DNA from: Phycisphaerae bacterium
GTDB taxonomy: Bacteria > Planctomycetota > Phycisphaerae > Phycisphaerales > UBA1924
Direction of reading: 5' to 3'
Assembly: GCA_016873295.1 (NCBI GenBank)
Contig: VGXM01000023.1
Coordinates: 1-46,834 of the forward strand
Length of the DNA stretch: 46,834 nucleotides
Shown here: piece after piece, positions 21,939 to 31,905 of the stretch
Position numbering within the stretch: the stretch's first letter is position 1
Layout of the letters: every line of letters begins with the position of its first letter
Made by a program: the position numbers and the translations under genes
Notes under the pieces: model-generated
Seen by the model: the letters and a program-made list of their open reading frames with translations, nothing else
The model's database searches: none
What the model was told of the DNA's origin: nothing

Positions 21939-23390
21939 CTACCGCGGCTCAAACAGCGAAGGCGGCTCCGTCTGGCTCCGCCCCCGCGGGCGATCGCGCC
22001 TCACCGGGTCTCCCCGCACGATCGACTTGAGCGAGCCGTCGGCCAGCCGGGTCTGGAGCACGTCGCCCGGCACCACGCCCGCGACGCTCCGCAGCGCCTT
22101 GCCGTCGGCGCCCAGGGTGACGGAGAAGCCCCGCTCCAGGACGGCGATCGGGCCCACGCCCCTGAGGTGCCGCTCCAGGGCGCCCAGGCGCTGGCCCCGC
22201 TCGCGCACGAGCACGCGCCCGGCCCGGCGCAGGCGCTCGCCCGCGGCGCGGACGCGTTCGCCCAGGCGCGCGTGCACCGCCGCGGGGCGCTGGCGCTCCA
22301 GGCGCAGCGCCAGTTGATCGACGCGGCGGCGCTGGCGCGCGACGCACTCGCGCAGGCCCGCCCGCAGCCCGGTCGCGGCGTTGCGGAGGTCCTCCGCGCC
22401 CCGCTCGACCAGTTCGCGCGGGTCGGCGAGCACGGGGCGGCCCGCGAGCGACTCCAGCCGGCGCCGGTCCGCCGAGAGGTGCCGACGGACCTGCCCCGCG
22501 ACCCGCCGACCCAGGGCGTCGAGCTGCTGGAGCAGGGCGGCGGTGTCGGGCGTGAGGCGCATGGCGGCCTGCGTGGGCGTGGCGCCGCGCTCGTCGGCGA
22601 CCAGCTCCGCCACGGTGGTGTCGGTCTCGTGCCCGATCGCCGCGACCACCGGGATGGGGCAGGTCACGATGGCCTCGGCGACGGCGCGCTCGTTGAAGGC
22701 CCAGAGGTCCTCCATCGAACCCCCCCCGCGGGTGACGAGGATGGCGTCGACGCCCAGGCGGTCGTGGCGCCGGCCCACGCGGCGGATCGCCTCGGCGATC
22801 TCGTCCGCCGCCCCGACGCCCTGCACGCGGACGTCGACCACCAGCACCCCCACCGCCGGGCAGCGCTTCTTCATGGTCGCCAGCACGTCCTGCAGGGCGG
22901 CGCCGGTGCGGCTGGTGATCACGGCGACGCGGCGCGGGAACGTCGGGGGCTTGCGCTTGCGGGCCGGGTCGAGCCACCCCAGGGCCCGGATCTCCTCGAT
23001 CAGCCGGCGCAGGCGCAGTTCGAGGGCCCCCGCGCCGACGGGCTCGATCTTCTCGGCGATGAGCGACACCCTGCCGCCCTTGGCGTAGAAGTCGATCCGC
23101 CCCGTGACGACGACCTGGGTGCCGTCCCTGGGGGTGAAGCCCAGCACGCGGGCCGCGCCGGCGAACATGACGCACTCCACCACCGCCGACTCGTCCTTGA
23201 GCGAGAAGTACCAGTGCGTGCGCTCGCGCAGGCCGAAGACCTCGCCCACGACGCGGACCGACCCCGGCATCCCGGCCTTGAGGGCCCCGTCGATGCGCAG
23301 GGCCAGTTGCGAGACCGTCAGCGGGGCGTCGGGCCCCTTCGGGCCCCGGGCCTGCTCCATCTTCTTCGGATCGAAGGGCAACCGCGCCAC
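21939..23390 (-). CDS. xseA: Exodeoxyribonuclease VII large subunit
   Basis: This 483-residue protein has an N-terminal OB fold (VRVVGEVFGLRERTHWYFSLKD, about 40-130) and the catalytic core with FPRRVAVITSRTGAALQDVL, DAILVTRGGGSMEDLWAFN and AAIGHETDTTVAELVADERGATPTQAA. A long Arg-rich coiled coil follows (about 300-420), and the C-terminal segment ERGFSVTLGADGKALRS closes it. It degrades single-stranded DNA with XseB. GTG at 23390 is preferred because residues LPFDPKKM look native; an ATG at 23360 would remove ten residues. The C-terminus is basic and ends SLFEPR. Confidence 0.95.
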   Translation of the reverse strand: MARLPFDPKKMEQARGPKGPDAPLTVSQLALRIDGALKAGMPGSVRVVGEVFGLRERTHWYFSLKDESAVVECVMFAGAARVLGFTPRDGTQVVVTGRIDFYAKGGRVSLIAEKIEPVGAGALELRLRRLIEEIRALGWLDPARKRKPPTFPRRVAVITSRTGAALQDVLATMKKRCPAVGVLVVDVRVQGVGAADEIAEAIRRVGRRHDRLGVDAILVTRGGGSMEDLWAFNERAVAEAIVTCPIPVVAAIGHETDTTVAELVADERGATPTQAAMRLTPDTAALLQQLDALGRRVAGQVRRHLSADRRRLESLAGRPVLADPRELVERGAEDLRNAATGLRAGLRECVARQRRRVDQLALRLERQRPAAVHARLGERVRAAGERLRRAGRVLVRERGQRLGALERHLRGVGPIAVLERGFSVTLGADGKALRSVAGVVPGDVLQTRLADGSLKSIVRGDPVRRDRPRGRSQTEPPSLFEPR

Positions 23391-23448
23391 GCGCCCAGCA
23401 TAGCGGCGCCTGTTCGCTCGTGATCGTGATCGCCCCCGCGCCCCCTTA

Positions 23449-23483
23449 CGCCCGGGATGAGGCGCCGCACCGAATCCCGGGGT
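23449..23483. repeat. CCCGGGAT palindrome, copy 1
   Basis: CCCGGGA (23451-23457) and TCCCGGG (23475-23481) enclose ATGAGGCGCCGCACCGAA-like sequence. The same element occurs at 35841-35874 and 40177-40214 with the interior GATGAGCGAGTCCGCG. Confidence 0.8.
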
Positions 23484-23501
23484 CCGCCCATCAACAAGGA
23501 A

Positions 23502-23535
23502 GCCCCCGGACCGGCCCAATGCCGGACCCAGGGGC
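23502..23535 (-). terminator. Probable terminator of the 23560-24264 gene
   Basis: On the minus strand GCCCCTGGGTC pairs with GGCCGGTCCGGGGGC through about 11 bp, and TTCCTTGTTG follows. It lies 25 bp after the stop codon. Confidence 0.5.
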
Positions 23536-23559
23536 GTGGTGTTCACCCCGGCTCGGGCG

Positions 23560-24264
23560 CTACCGCGTTCGGGAGTCGGCGACGCGGCGGTCGGGCGGCG
23601 CCTCCGACGCCGCCGAGGGGATGTGGACGACGCTCGGGCGATGGGCGGTGGTCGGCACCGGCTTGGCGCCGATGGCCTTGATCCGCGGGGCGGGCGTCTC
23701 GCCCGCGTCCACGCGCATCCGCGACTTCTGCCGCGGCTGGTCCTCGGGGAGCTCGATGATGATGAGCGGCTCAGGATCCGTGGCGGCGGGCCTGACGGCG
23801 ACGGGCGAGGCGTCCACGCCCTCTCCCGACCCCGCCTGCCTCAGGGCGGCGTCGCTCACGAACGTGCGCACGCCCCCGGTGAACCCGCGCTCGTCGAGCC
23901 ACTGCCGCCGACCCTCTTCCAGCCTCGAGAAGCTCTGCGTCTCCCATGGGGAGATGCCGACGATGTTGTGCCCGATCCGGATGTACGCGGTCGAGGAGTC
24001 GTCTTCCGCGGCCCCGTAGGCGGCCGGGCCCGGGCGGCGCCAGTCCAGCGCGTACTCGGGCGCGGCGCCCTCTCGGCTGCGGGCGGTGCGACCGATCCAC
24101 ACCCGCCCGTTGAAGCCGGGGCGGTGCACGTCGTCGGCCCGCCCGGCGGGGTAGGGCCGCGGAGTGGCCACCATCCGCCCCACGGGCAGCACCAGCGAGC
24201 GCTGGTCGTCGGCCTGGAGCCCGACGCCCGCCATCGACACCATCATCACCGCTCCGATCAGCAT
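23560..24264 (-). CDS. Exported protein of unknown function
   Basis: This 234-residue protein has a short hydrophobic N-terminus (MLIGAVMMVSMAGVGLQA) that looks like a signal peptide. The mature part is polar, with Tyr/Trp-containing segments (GRVWIGRTARSREG, YIRIGHNIVGISPWETQSFSRLEE) and a Pro/Asp/Arg-rich C-terminal third that is probably disordered. No family is recognised. A good terminator follows and the next gene upstream ends 243 bp away, so it is likely a single transcription unit. Coding is supported by a leader, a bounded frame and the terminator. Confidence 0.7.
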   Translation of the reverse strand: MLIGAVMMVSMAGVGLQADDQRSLVLPVGRMVATPRPYPAGRADDVHRPGFNGRVWIGRTARSREGAAPEYALDWRRPGPAAYGAAEDDSSTAYIRIGHNIVGISPWETQSFSRLEEGRRQWLDERGFTGGVRTFVSDAALRQAGSGEGVDASPVAVRPAATDPEPLIIIELPEDQPRQKSRMRVDAGETPAPRIKAIGAKPVPTTAHRPSVVHIPSAASEAPPDRRVADSRTR

Positions 24265-24507
24265 CGTGTACCTCGCCTTCCGTGCGCGGGCGGCCGCGCC
24301 CCGATCCCTTCCGGGGGGGCGGGCCCGGCTTGAGCGGGCCCCGACCCTTCCTTCAAGATGCCCTACGCCCCGCCGGAATCAAGCGGATTCGCGGCACAGG
24401 GCGAGCAATCGCCCCCGCCGCCACCCCCCATGCGATGCCGCCCGCCTGATTACTGGACGGGGGGCACACGCCGCGACCGAGAACGCCGCGGCCCCTTCCG
24501 GACCGTC

Positions 24508-25638
24508 CTAGGGGCGCGGGGGCGCGTCGGCCCGCCTCACGCCGATGGGCTCGCCCGCGGTCATCCACGCGTAGGCGTCGAGCACCGCCTTGACGTGGTC
24601 GCTGGCCCGGCGCTCGCGCCGGACAAAGGCCCGCGCGGACGCCGCGAGCGCCGCCGCGCCCTCCCGGTCCGTCAGGAGCCCCTCGACCGCCGCGGCCCAC
24701 TCGCGCGGGTCGGCCCGCTCGACCAGGCGGGCCGTCTGGTTCGGGAGGAGCGTGCTCGCCAGCGGGTCCGCCATCGCCACCACGAGCATGCCCCCCGCCA
24801 TCGCCTCGAGCAGGATGGTCCGCTGCTCGCCCTTGGCGTCGGGGAGCACCATGACGTCGCCGTGCAGCAGCACGTCGCGCCTGGCCTCCAGGTTCTCGAT
24901 CAGCGACAGGCGGTCGAGCACGCTGAGCGAGCGGGCCAGGCGCCAGGTTTCGGCGTTGCGCACGGCCCGGGTGTCCGCGAAGATCATGAACCCCTCGGCC
25001 CGAGACGCGACCTGCGCCAGCCCCTCGAACGCCGCGTTGAACGTCCGCGCGTCGCGCCCGGTCCCCACCATGATCGCCGAGGAGCAGCGCCCGCTCGGCA
25101 GGATGGGGCGCAGCTCCGAGGGCGCATGCACCCCCCAGGGCGTCGCCCGGACCGCCAGCGACGGCTCCATCGCCAGCAGGGCCCGCTCCAGGTTCTTGTC
25201 GGGCGCGAAGAAGGTCGGCGGTGGGCGCTCGTGGTCGCGCCTCCCCAGCGCCGCCGCGCGAGGCACCTGCCCGCCCCGCCACACCTCGATCGCGCACGGG
25301 CACTGGGCCTCCTCCGCCAGCCTCAGCCCCAGGTGCCACAGCGACCCGCCGAACACGTGCACGAGGTCCGGCGCCCGCCCCTTGCCGAAGGTCTCGGCCA
25401 AGCGCCGGTGGAGGCGGGCCGCCCGCGGGCGGGCCCCGGTGAACAACCCGCCGGGCGGGATCATCACCACCCCCGCCGCCATGCCCTCCATGCCCGGCGC
25501 GAGCGGGAGCGCCGCGGTGCGCTCGTGCAGGCAGTGCACGACCCGCAGCCCCTCGCCCACCAGCCCGACCGCCAGGCGGGCCAGCAGGGCGCTCTCCCGC
25601 GACGCGAACAGTTCATCCGCCAGCATCGCCACGCGCAT
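24508..25638 (-). CDS. GT-B (GT4-like) glycosyltransferase
   Basis: The 376-residue protein begins with a Rossmann-like strand (MRVAMLADELFASRESALLARLAVGL). An N-terminal half recognises the acceptor (DLVHVFGGSLWHLGLRLAEE). The C-terminal half contains the donor-site loop LPDAKGEQRTILLEAMAGGMLVVA, where the E-x7-E-type GT4 motif appears as GEQRTILLEAMA. It probably transfers a sugar from a nucleotide or phospho-sugar to an unknown acceptor. Its ATG is 3 bp beyond the OppD-like stop, so it is the last gene of the peptide-importer operon, an unusual partner. No signal peptide is present; it is cytoplasmic or membrane-peripheral. Confidence 0.88.
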   Translation of the reverse strand: MRVAMLADELFASRESALLARLAVGLVGEGLRVVHCLHERTAALPLAPGMEGMAAGVVMIPPGGLFTGARPRAARLHRRLAETFGKGRAPDLVHVFGGSLWHLGLRLAEEAQCPCAIEVWRGGQVPRAAALGRRDHERPPPTFFAPDKNLERALLAMEPSLAVRATPWGVHAPSELRPILPSGRCSSAIMVGTGRDARTFNAAFEGLAQVASRAEGFMIFADTRAVRNAETWRLARSLSVLDRLSLIENLEARRDVLLHGDVMVLPDAKGEQRTILLEAMAGGMLVVAMADPLASTLLPNQTARLVERADPREWAAAVEGLLTDREGAAALAASARAFVRRERRASDHVKAVLDAYAWMTAGEPIGVRRADAPPRP

Positions 25639-25641
25639 GGT

Positions 25642-26775
25642 TCACCCCGCAGCGGCGCCCGTCGCCGGCTCCGACAGCGGCTTGCGGTAGGAGAGGTCCG
25701 GCAGGCGACCCTCGTGCCCCTCGATCGCCCTGGTCCGCCACACGCCCACCCAGTGCTCGGGCCTGACCTCCAGCAGGTGGTAGTCCCCCGCGGGCCCCTC
25801 GTGGGGGGTCAGGTCCGCGGGCGGGTCGTGCCAGGGCCACCAGGGGCGGATGCCGCCCTGCGCCCCGGGCAGGCGCTTGAACTCGGCCTCGTTCTCCACG
25901 ATCTCGCGGATCGTCAGCAGTCGCTCGCGGCGCTCCCCGAGCTTGGGGATGCTGTTGAGCAGCCCGCGCGTGTAGGGGTGCAGGGGCGCGCCGAACAGTT
26001 CCAGCACGTTGGCGTACTCCACGACACGACCGGCGTACATCACGCACACCACGTCCGCGTTCTCCGCCACCACGCCCAGGTCGTGCGTGATGAGCATCAT
26101 CCCCATGTCACGGGTCTCGCGCAGGTCGCGCAGGAGCTCCAGGATCTGGGCCTGGATCGTCACGTCCAGGGCCGTCGTGGGCTCGTCGGCCAGGAGCAGC
26201 CGCGGGTGGCACGCCAGCGCCATCGCGATCATCACCCGCTGGCGCATGCCCCCCGAGAACTGGTGCGGATACCCCTTGATGCGTCGTTCGGCCTCCGGGA
26301 TCCCCACGTCCTTCATGGCCTGCAGCGCGATCTCGAACGCGTCGCGGTCGCTGACCTCCTGGTGCAGCAGCACCGCCTCCATGATCTGATCGCCGACCGT
26401 GTACACCGGGTTCAGGCTCGTCATGGGCTCCTGGAAGATCATCGCGATCTCGTTGCCGCGGATCTCCCGCATCCGCGCCTCGGGCAGGGCCACCAGGTCC
26501 ACCGGGCCGCGCTTGGAGGCGAACTCCATCCGCCCGCGGTCGTAGCGACCGGGCGGGCGCGGGATGAGCTGGAGCGCGCTCATCGCCGTCACGCTCTTGC
26601 CGCACCCCGACTCCCCCACCACCGCCAGCGTCTGGCGGTGGTGCACCGTCATGTGCACCCCGTCCACCGCCTGGATCCGCGGCCCGTCGCGGTTGTCGAA
26701 GCTGACCGCCAGGTCGCGGACCCTCAGCAGCGGGCCGTTGTCGGCGGGGGCGGCGGGCGGGGTCGCGGAAGTCAC
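25642..26775 (-). CDS. Peptide ABC importer ATPase (OppD/DppD-like)
   Basis: The 377-residue ATPase has Walker A GESGCGKS (54-61), Q-loop [16 protein letters not shown], signature [15 protein letters not shown] and Walker [14 protein letters not shown], followed by the H-loop ITHD. The C-terminal extension begins with the oligopeptide-transporter pattern [14 protein letters not shown] but lacks the Cys-rich GCxFxPRC iron-sulfur-type motif of many OppD/DppD proteins; instead it has a Trp-rich tail ([11 protein letters not shown]). A second ATPase (OppF) is not found in the operon, so this protein either homodimerises or pairs with one encoded elsewhere. Start ATG at 26775, 4 bp after the permease stop. 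Confidence 0.95.
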   Translation of the reverse strand: MTSATPPAAPADNGPLLRVRDLAVSFDNRDGPRIQAVDGVHMTVHHRQTLAVVGESGCGKSVTAMSALQLIPRPPGRYDRGRMEFASKRGPVDLVALPEARMREIRGNEIAMIFQEPMTSLNPVYTVGDQIMEAVLLHQEVSDRDAFEIALQAMKDVGIPEAERRIKGYPHQFSGGMRQRVMIAMALACHPRLLLADEPTTALDVTIQAQILELLRDLRETRDMGMMLITHDLGVVAENADVVCVMYAGRVVEYANVLELFGAPLHPYTRGLLNSIPKLGERRERLLTIREIVENEAEFKRLPGAQGGIRPWWPWHDPPADLTPHEGPAGDYHLLEVRPEHWVGVWRTRAIEGHEGRLPDLSYRKPLSEPATGAAAG

Positions 26776-26779
26776 GGCG

Positions 26780-28339
26780 TCACACCCTCGCCTTCTTCAG
26801 CTTGGGATCGATGGCGTCGCGCAGCGCCTCGCCCAGCAGGTTGTAGGAGAGCACGCTCAGGAAGATCGCCAGCCCGGGGAAGATCGCCAGCCACCACACG
26901 AAGTCGCCCACCGAGTTGGTCGCGTCCGAGAGCAGCCGACCCCACGAGGGCTGCTCCTCCGGCCCCAGCCCCAGGTAGCTCAGCGTCGCCTCCGCCAGGA
27001 TCGCCGCCGCGATCGCGAAGCTCGCGTCCACCAGCACCGGCGTCACGCCGTTGGGAAGCATGTGCCGGAACAGGATCGACCGCAGCGGCAGACCCATCGC
27101 CCGGGCCGACTGCACGAAGTCCTGGTTCCGCAGCTTCATGAACTCGGCGCGCGTGAACCGCGCCGCCCCCGTCCACGTCACGCACCCGATGATCGCCATC
27201 ATCACGTAGGTGTTCCGCGGCAGCACCGCCGCCGCCACGATCAGCAGGAACAGCACCGGCACCGACATGAAGACCTCGACCACGCGGTACAGGAACAGGT
27301 CGATCAGCCCGCCGAAATACCCCATCGTCGCGCCCACCGTCGTCCCGATCATCACCGCGATCCCCGTCGACACCAGCCCGATCGAGATCGACAATCGGCA
27401 CGCGTGAAGCAGCTGGCTGAGCACGTCCTGCCCCAGGGAATCGGTCCCGAGCAGGTGCCGCGGCGCGCCCGCGACGATCTCCCGGCCCGGGCCGCGGCGC
27501 GACTGCCCCGCGTGCCCGCCCGGCGCCAGCAGATCGCCCCGCACGTCGCGCTGCGAGGGCGAGAAGGGGATCAGCGTGTAGACCGCGCTGGCACGCCCCG
27601 CCGCCACCGCCTCGCCGTACTCGAACGTCTGGAGCGGCTTGACCCACCAGGTCGACGCGACCAGGGCCGCGACGATCGCCAGGGGAACAACCACCGCCAC
27701 GCGCCCGCGCCGCAGCGGAAGGAACAGCCACGCCAGCCCGGCGCACACCGCGGCGATCGCGCCCGCGATCAGGAGGCGACCCGCCGACAGCTCCAGACCC
27801 GACCCCAGCACCACGCGCCCCCACCGCAGCCAACCGCGCACGCCCTCGTCCCCGTGCCCCCGCAGGATGGAGAAGACCAGCGCCGTCAGCGCCAACGTCA
27901 GCCCGACCGCGACCGACGAGACGAGGACCACCCCGAGACGATCGGCACGGCTCAGGCGCCGCGCCATCACGAAAAACCCGATCCCCGCCAGCCCACCCAC
28001 CACCAGCAGCACGTCGCCCGCCGAGAGGTTCCTCAGCATGGGCGAGGTGACCGCGACGACGCTGCCGTCCGCGTCCAGCTCGCGCAGGAGGATCGGGTGC
28101 CCGTTGGCGATCAATGGCGAGAGCACCGCAAGCGCCGCCACGAGCGTCAGCCACGCCAGCGCAAAGCGGGCCGTGTTCCGCCGCACCACCTGGGCCCAGG
28201 CGTCGGCCCAGAAGCCCCGGGCCGGCTGCACGCCGATGCCCTGGGCCAGCTGCACGCCCGTCACCGAGCGAGGTTCGCCCGTGCCCCGCGGGCCTCCCCC
28301 GATGCTCGACCGAACCACCTTGACCTCGGGCTCGCCCAT
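26780..28339 (-). CDS. Peptide ABC importer permease (OppC-like), N-terminally extended
   Basis: The 519-residue protein has an ordinary OppC-type permease only in its C-terminal half: [27 protein letters not shown] starts at about residue 290, and the ATPase-contact EAA loop [25 protein letters not shown] is present. The N-terminal half holds a first transmembrane segment near residue 60 and three or four additional hydrophobic segments (about 105-240), much longer than in E. coli OppC (about 300 residues). This may be a lineage-specific extension. AAGGAG lies 11 nt before the ATG. It pairs with the OppB-like permease next upstream. Confidence 0.93.
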   Translation of the reverse strand: MGEPEVKVVRSSIGGGPRGTGEPRSVTGVQLAQGIGVQPARGFWADAWAQVVRRNTARFALAWLTLVAALAVLSPLIANGHPILLRELDADGSVVAVTSPMLRNLSAGDVLLVVGGLAGIGFFVMARRLSRADRLGVVLVSSVAVGLTLALTALVFSILRGHGDEGVRGWLRWGRVVLGSGLELSAGRLLIAGAIAAVCAGLAWLFLPLRRGRVAVVVPLAIVAALVASTWWVKPLQTFEYGEAVAAGRASAVYTLIPFSPSQRDVRGDLLAPGGHAGQSRRGPGREIVAGAPRHLLGTDSLGQDVLSQLLHACRLSISIGLVSTGIAVMIGTTVGATMGYFGGLIDLFLYRVVEVFMSVPVLFLLIVAAAVLPRNTYVMMAIIGCVTWTGAARFTRAEFMKLRNQDFVQSARAMGLPLRSILFRHMLPNGVTPVLVDASFAIAAAILAEATLSYLGLGPEEQPSWGRLLSDATNSVGDFVWWLAIFPGLAIFLSVLSYNLLGEALRDAIDPKLKKARV

Positions 28340-28354
28340 CGACGACGTTGCTCC

Positions 28355-29881
28355 TTAGGAGTACGAGATCCGCGGGTCCGCCGCCGCGTACAGGATGTCC
28401 GCCAGCAGCAGGGCCATGATGTTCACCAGCGCGATCATCACCGCGTTGGCCAGGATCAGCTCCCGGTCCTTCAGGTTGATCGCCTCCAGGATCAGGCTCC
28501 CCATCCCCGGGATCGCGAAGATCCGCTCCACCACCACGCTCCCCGCCAGCATCGCCGGGAAGATGCTCGCGAACATCGTGATCAGGGGCAGCAGGCTGTT
28601 GCGGAAGACGTGCGCGAACAGGATCACCCGCGCCTCCACGCCCTTGGCCTTGGCCGTGCGCACATAGTCGGCGTTGAAGTTGTCCAGCATCGCCGCCCGC
28701 GTCTGCTTGCTCAGCACCGCGAACCCCGCGTACACCAGGCACAGCACGGGCAGGCACACGTGCCACAAGTAGTCCACCAGGTACCCCATGGACCACGTGC
28801 CGTCGCCGCGGGGGCTGGGCAGGTAGGTCATGCGGTCGGCCCCCGCGTCGTGCAGCCCCGTCACCGGGAACCACCCCAGGTAGTCCTTGTTCGCAAGGAA
28901 CCCCACCGCCAGCACGCCCGCCCACACCGTCGGCACCGACCACAGAGCGACGAAGAACGTCCCGCTCACCACGTCGAAGAGCCTCCCCGCCCTGTTCGCC
29001 GCCGCGATCCCCGCCGGGATCGCCACCATGTAGATGATCGGAAACGCGATGAGGTTGATGCCGATGGTGACCGGGAGCGCCGCCGCGATCAGCTGCCCCA
29101 CGGGCCGGCCCCGCGCGAAGCTCATCCCCAGGTCGGGCCACGCCACGCTCACCACGCCCGGGACCACCGGCACGCCCGCCTGCGGGAAGGGGCGAGCCGC
29201 GAACGCCGCGGCAAGATCCGCCCGCGACGCCAGCGCCCGCTGATAGGAGGTCAGCATGCGCGCCCCCGCGGCCTCGATCGCCGCCCAGTGCGCGCTCGCC
29301 CTGTCGGGCGTGTGATCGGCGAGCATCGACCCGCGCACTCGGTTGCCGCGGATCGCCCCCGACAGCCCGACCGACCGCAGGTAAGGTCCGAGCGCCTCGC
29401 GGTACAGCGTCCGGGCCGCGACGTACGCCGCACGGTCCTGCGCGTACGCGTCCGACGCCCGCGCATAGGCGATCGACTTCTCCTCCGCGCTCGCCCCCGC
29501 CTTCCAGGGCTCCGCTCCCCGGGGCGCGGCGGGCAGGGGCGCCCCAAGCCACGCCCTCGTCCAAGGCTCGGCCAGCGGCTTGGGCGCCGAGACCCGCTCA
29601 CCCGTGGGCATGATCTGGCCGCGTGCTCCGAACTTGATCGGGCTGATCCGCCCAAGCCAGCGCACGTACTGCACGATCACCGGCGCGTCCAGCCCGTACC
29701 GGTCCTCCAGGTACGCCTCCTGCACCGCGCGGTTGGTCGCCTCCGTCGCCCCGCCCCCCGCGACGCGCAGCGCCGCCCCCACGCCACCCGGCGAGAGCGC
29801 CACCAGCATGAAGATCAGGAACGAGATCCCGATCACCGTCGGGATCATCAGGAACAGGCGTCGGATGATGTAGGTGATCAT
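28355..29881 (-). CDS. Peptide ABC importer permease (OppB-like) with large periplasmic insertion
   Basis: The 508-residue protein begins with the family pattern YIIRRLFLMIPTVIGISFLIF. OppB of E. coli is about 306 residues; here an additional hydrophilic segment of about 140 residues (95-235) sits in the first periplasmic loop. The core resumes at PVTIGINLIAFPIIYMVAIP and includes the EAA loop YVRTAKAKGVEARVILFAHV, then PLITMFASIFPAMLAGSVVVE and the closing DPRISYS. It forms the translocation pore with the OppC-like subunit. Gaps to its neighbours are 15 and 30 bp, so it is co-transcribed. Confidence 0.94.
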   Translation of the reverse strand: MITYIIRRLFLMIPTVIGISFLIFMLVALSPGGVGAALRVAGGGATEATNRAVQEAYLEDRYGLDAPVIVQYVRWLGRISPIKFGARGQIMPTGERVSAPKPLAEPWTRAWLGAPLPAAPRGAEPWKAGASAEEKSIAYARASDAYAQDRAAYVAARTLYREALGPYLRSVGLSGAIRGNRVRGSMLADHTPDRASAHWAAIEAAGARMLTSYQRALASRADLAAAFAARPFPQAGVPVVPGVVSVAWPDLGMSFARGRPVGQLIAAALPVTIGINLIAFPIIYMVAIPAGIAAANRAGRLFDVVSGTFFVALWSVPTVWAGVLAVGFLANKDYLGWFPVTGLHDAGADRMTYLPSPRGDGTWSMGYLVDYLWHVCLPVLCLVYAGFAVLSKQTRAAMLDNFNADYVRTAKAKGVEARVILFAHVFRNSLLPLITMFASIFPAMLAGSVVVERIFAIPGMGSLILEAINLKDRELILANAVMIALVNIMALLLADILYAAADPRISYS

Positions 29882-29911
29882 GCGGGGACGATCCTCGCGG
29901 CGAGTCGCCCG

Positions 29912-31864
29912 TCAGTTGACGGGCCGGGCGCCCCCGCTCCTCATGAAGAACTCGCCGTAGCGGAACCCGTTCCTGTACTCCACGAAGTTCCCCACCCGCT
30001 TGCTCACCAGGCGCAGCCAGGGCCGCTCCACCAGGAACGTGTAGGGCTGCTCGTCGTGCAGGATCGCGTGCAGCCGGTGCCACTGCTTCATCCGCGCCTC
30101 CGCGTCCAGCTCGCGCCGCCCGGACTCGATGATCGCGTCGGCCTCCGCGTTGGCCCACTGCACGAAGTTGTCCCCCTGGTTCTCGATGTAGCGGCTGTGC
30201 CACACCTGGTTCGGGTCGCTCTCGGGAGACGTGGGCGACCACCCCATCGTCATCGCGTCGTAGTCCCGGTCGTCCACCGTCTGCATGAACACCGACCAGT
30301 CCATCACCCGCACCCCCACGCGCACGCCGATCTTGGCGCACTGGTCCTTCAGGTACTTGCCCAGCTTCTCCGTCACCTCGCTCCCGGAGGAATACGTGAA
30401 CTCGAAGGCCAGCTCCTCGCCCTTGTCGTTGGTGCGCACGTCGCGCCCGGGCTTGAGCGTCCACCCCGCCTCCTCGAGCAGACGTCTGGCGCCCTCCAGG
30501 TCGTAGGGCCAGGGCTTGATCTCCGGGTTGGCCTGGGCCGTCGTCTGGTTGAACGGGCCCGTCGCCACCCGCGCCAGACCCTCGAAGAGCTGGTCGCGGA
30601 TCAGCTCGCGGTCCAGCAGCATCGTCATCGCCCGCCGCACGCGCTTGTCCGCGAAGATCGTGGGCCTGGCGTTGCGCATCCCGCAGTTCCACCCGATGAA
30701 GTTGTACCCGCCCCGGATGTTGTACCACATGTGGGCTTCGTTGTTCGCCAGCCAGTCCGCCCGCTCCCGCAGGCGCGCGAACTGCGCCGAGCTGGGCGTC
30801 GTCAGGTCGCACTCCCCGTTGTTGAACGCCGTCGCCCGCGCCAGGTCGTCGCGGACCACCTTGAACCGCAGCTCGTCGTAGACCGGCTTGGGGCCCCAGT
30901 ACATCTCGTTGCGCACCAGGCGCACGTCCTGCCCGGGCGCCCACTGACCCTCCGGGTCCAGCGCCGCCAGCTTGAACGGGCCCGAGCCCATCACCAGCCC
31001 CGTCGCCTGGTTGTACTGCGTGGGCGTGAACTTCTCGTAGAAGTGCTTCGGCAGGATCGGGAACGTCCCCATCGCCGCCGAGAGGTTCGTGAACAGAACC
31101 TTGTTGAACCGGAACTCCACCGTCTTGGCGTCGATCCTGTCGATCCTGTCGATGAAGTCCAGCAGCGACCGCGGACGCTCGGCCTGCACCTGCGGGTTCA
31201 TCGTCCATTGGTACGTCCAGATCACGTCGTCCGCGGTCACCGGCGCCCCGTCGCTGAACCGCGCCTCGTCGCGCAGGCGCACCCGCAGCCACGAGCCGTC
31301 CGGCGCGTACTGCCACGCCGACGCCAGCACGCCCCGCGGCTTCAGCGTCCGCGGATCCCACTCCGCCATGTACTCCGTGATCCGCTCGAAGACGTACGCC
31401 CCGTACACGTCCTTGTACACCAGCGGCACGATCGTCGAGGGCTGGGCGTTGAACGCCTCCGTGAACGACCCGCCCCGCACCATCCCCGGCGCCGCCGCGG
31501 GGTCGCTGTCGAAGACGTACGCCCCCTGCCACTCGATCGTCACGCCCGGAACCGCCCACGAGGTGTCCCGTGCCGAACCACTCGTCCCCGACCCGGGCCC
31601 CGCCGCCACCACGCCCCGCTCCAGCGCGTCCGACAGCCGCGCCCCGAGGTCCCCCAGGCGCTTTGACAGGTCGCCGAACCCCGCCCCGTCCAGCGTCGAC
31701 TGCACCCGCGCCTGCCCCTGCTCCAGCGCCTGCACCCGCCGCGCGACGGCGTCGATCTCCTTCCAGCGCCGGTCCTCCTGCACCATCGACATCCACACGC
31801 TCCCCAGCGTCGCCACCACGATCACCAGCAGCACCAGGTCCTTCAGCCCGAATCGGTTCCGCAT
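29912..31864 (-). CDS. Peptide ABC importer substrate-binding protein (SBP_bac_5), membrane-anchored
   Basis: The 650-residue protein is not a typical lipoprotein: an N-terminal transmembrane segment (LVLLVIVVATLGSVWMSM, 10-27) is followed by a coiled coil (about 32-75), then the SBP_bac_5 domain (about 105-640) with the family signature region APDGSWLRVRLRDEARFSDGAPVTADDVIWTYQW around residue 200. It captures peptides or a similar ligand and docks on the permeases. The uncleaved anchor plus coiled coil is unusual and could project the domain through the periplasm as an oligomer. It is the second gene of the operon. Confidence 0.94.
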   Translation of the reverse strand: MRNRFGLKDLVLLVIVVATLGSVWMSMVQEDRRWKEIDAVARRVQALEQGQARVQSTLDGAGFGDLSKRLGDLGARLSDALERGVVAAGPGSGTSGSARDTSWAVPGVTIEWQGAYVFDSDPAAAPGMVRGGSFTEAFNAQPSTIVPLVYKDVYGAYVFERITEYMAEWDPRTLKPRGVLASAWQYAPDGSWLRVRLRDEARFSDGAPVTADDVIWTYQWTMNPQVQAERPRSLLDFIDRIDRIDAKTVEFRFNKVLFTNLSAAMGTFPILPKHFYEKFTPTQYNQATGLVMGSGPFKLAALDPEGQWAPGQDVRLVRNEMYWGPKPVYDELRFKVVRDDLARATAFNNGECDLTTPSSAQFARLRERADWLANNEAHMWYNIRGGYNFIGWNCGMRNARPTIFADKRVRRAMTMLLDRELIRDQLFEGLARVATGPFNQTTAQANPEIKPWPYDLEGARRLLEEAGWTLKPGRDVRTNDKGEELAFEFTYSSGSEVTEKLGKYLKDQCAKIGVRVGVRVMDWSVFMQTVDDRDYDAMTMGWSPTSPESDPNQVWHSRYIENQGDNFVQWANAEADAIIESGRRELDAEARMKQWHRLHAILHDEQPYTFLVERPWLRLVSKRVGNFVEYRNGFRYGEFFMRSGGARPVN

Positions 31865-31905
31865 CCGAGTGCTCCATCCGCGGCCCGAATCGGCCGTGCC
31901 TCACC

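Noticed and set aside
26564..31666. 1700-codon plus-strand open frame
   Set aside because: It lies opposite five clear importer genes, is dominated by Arg/His/Pro/Gln, and has no family motif; it is a high-GC shadow.
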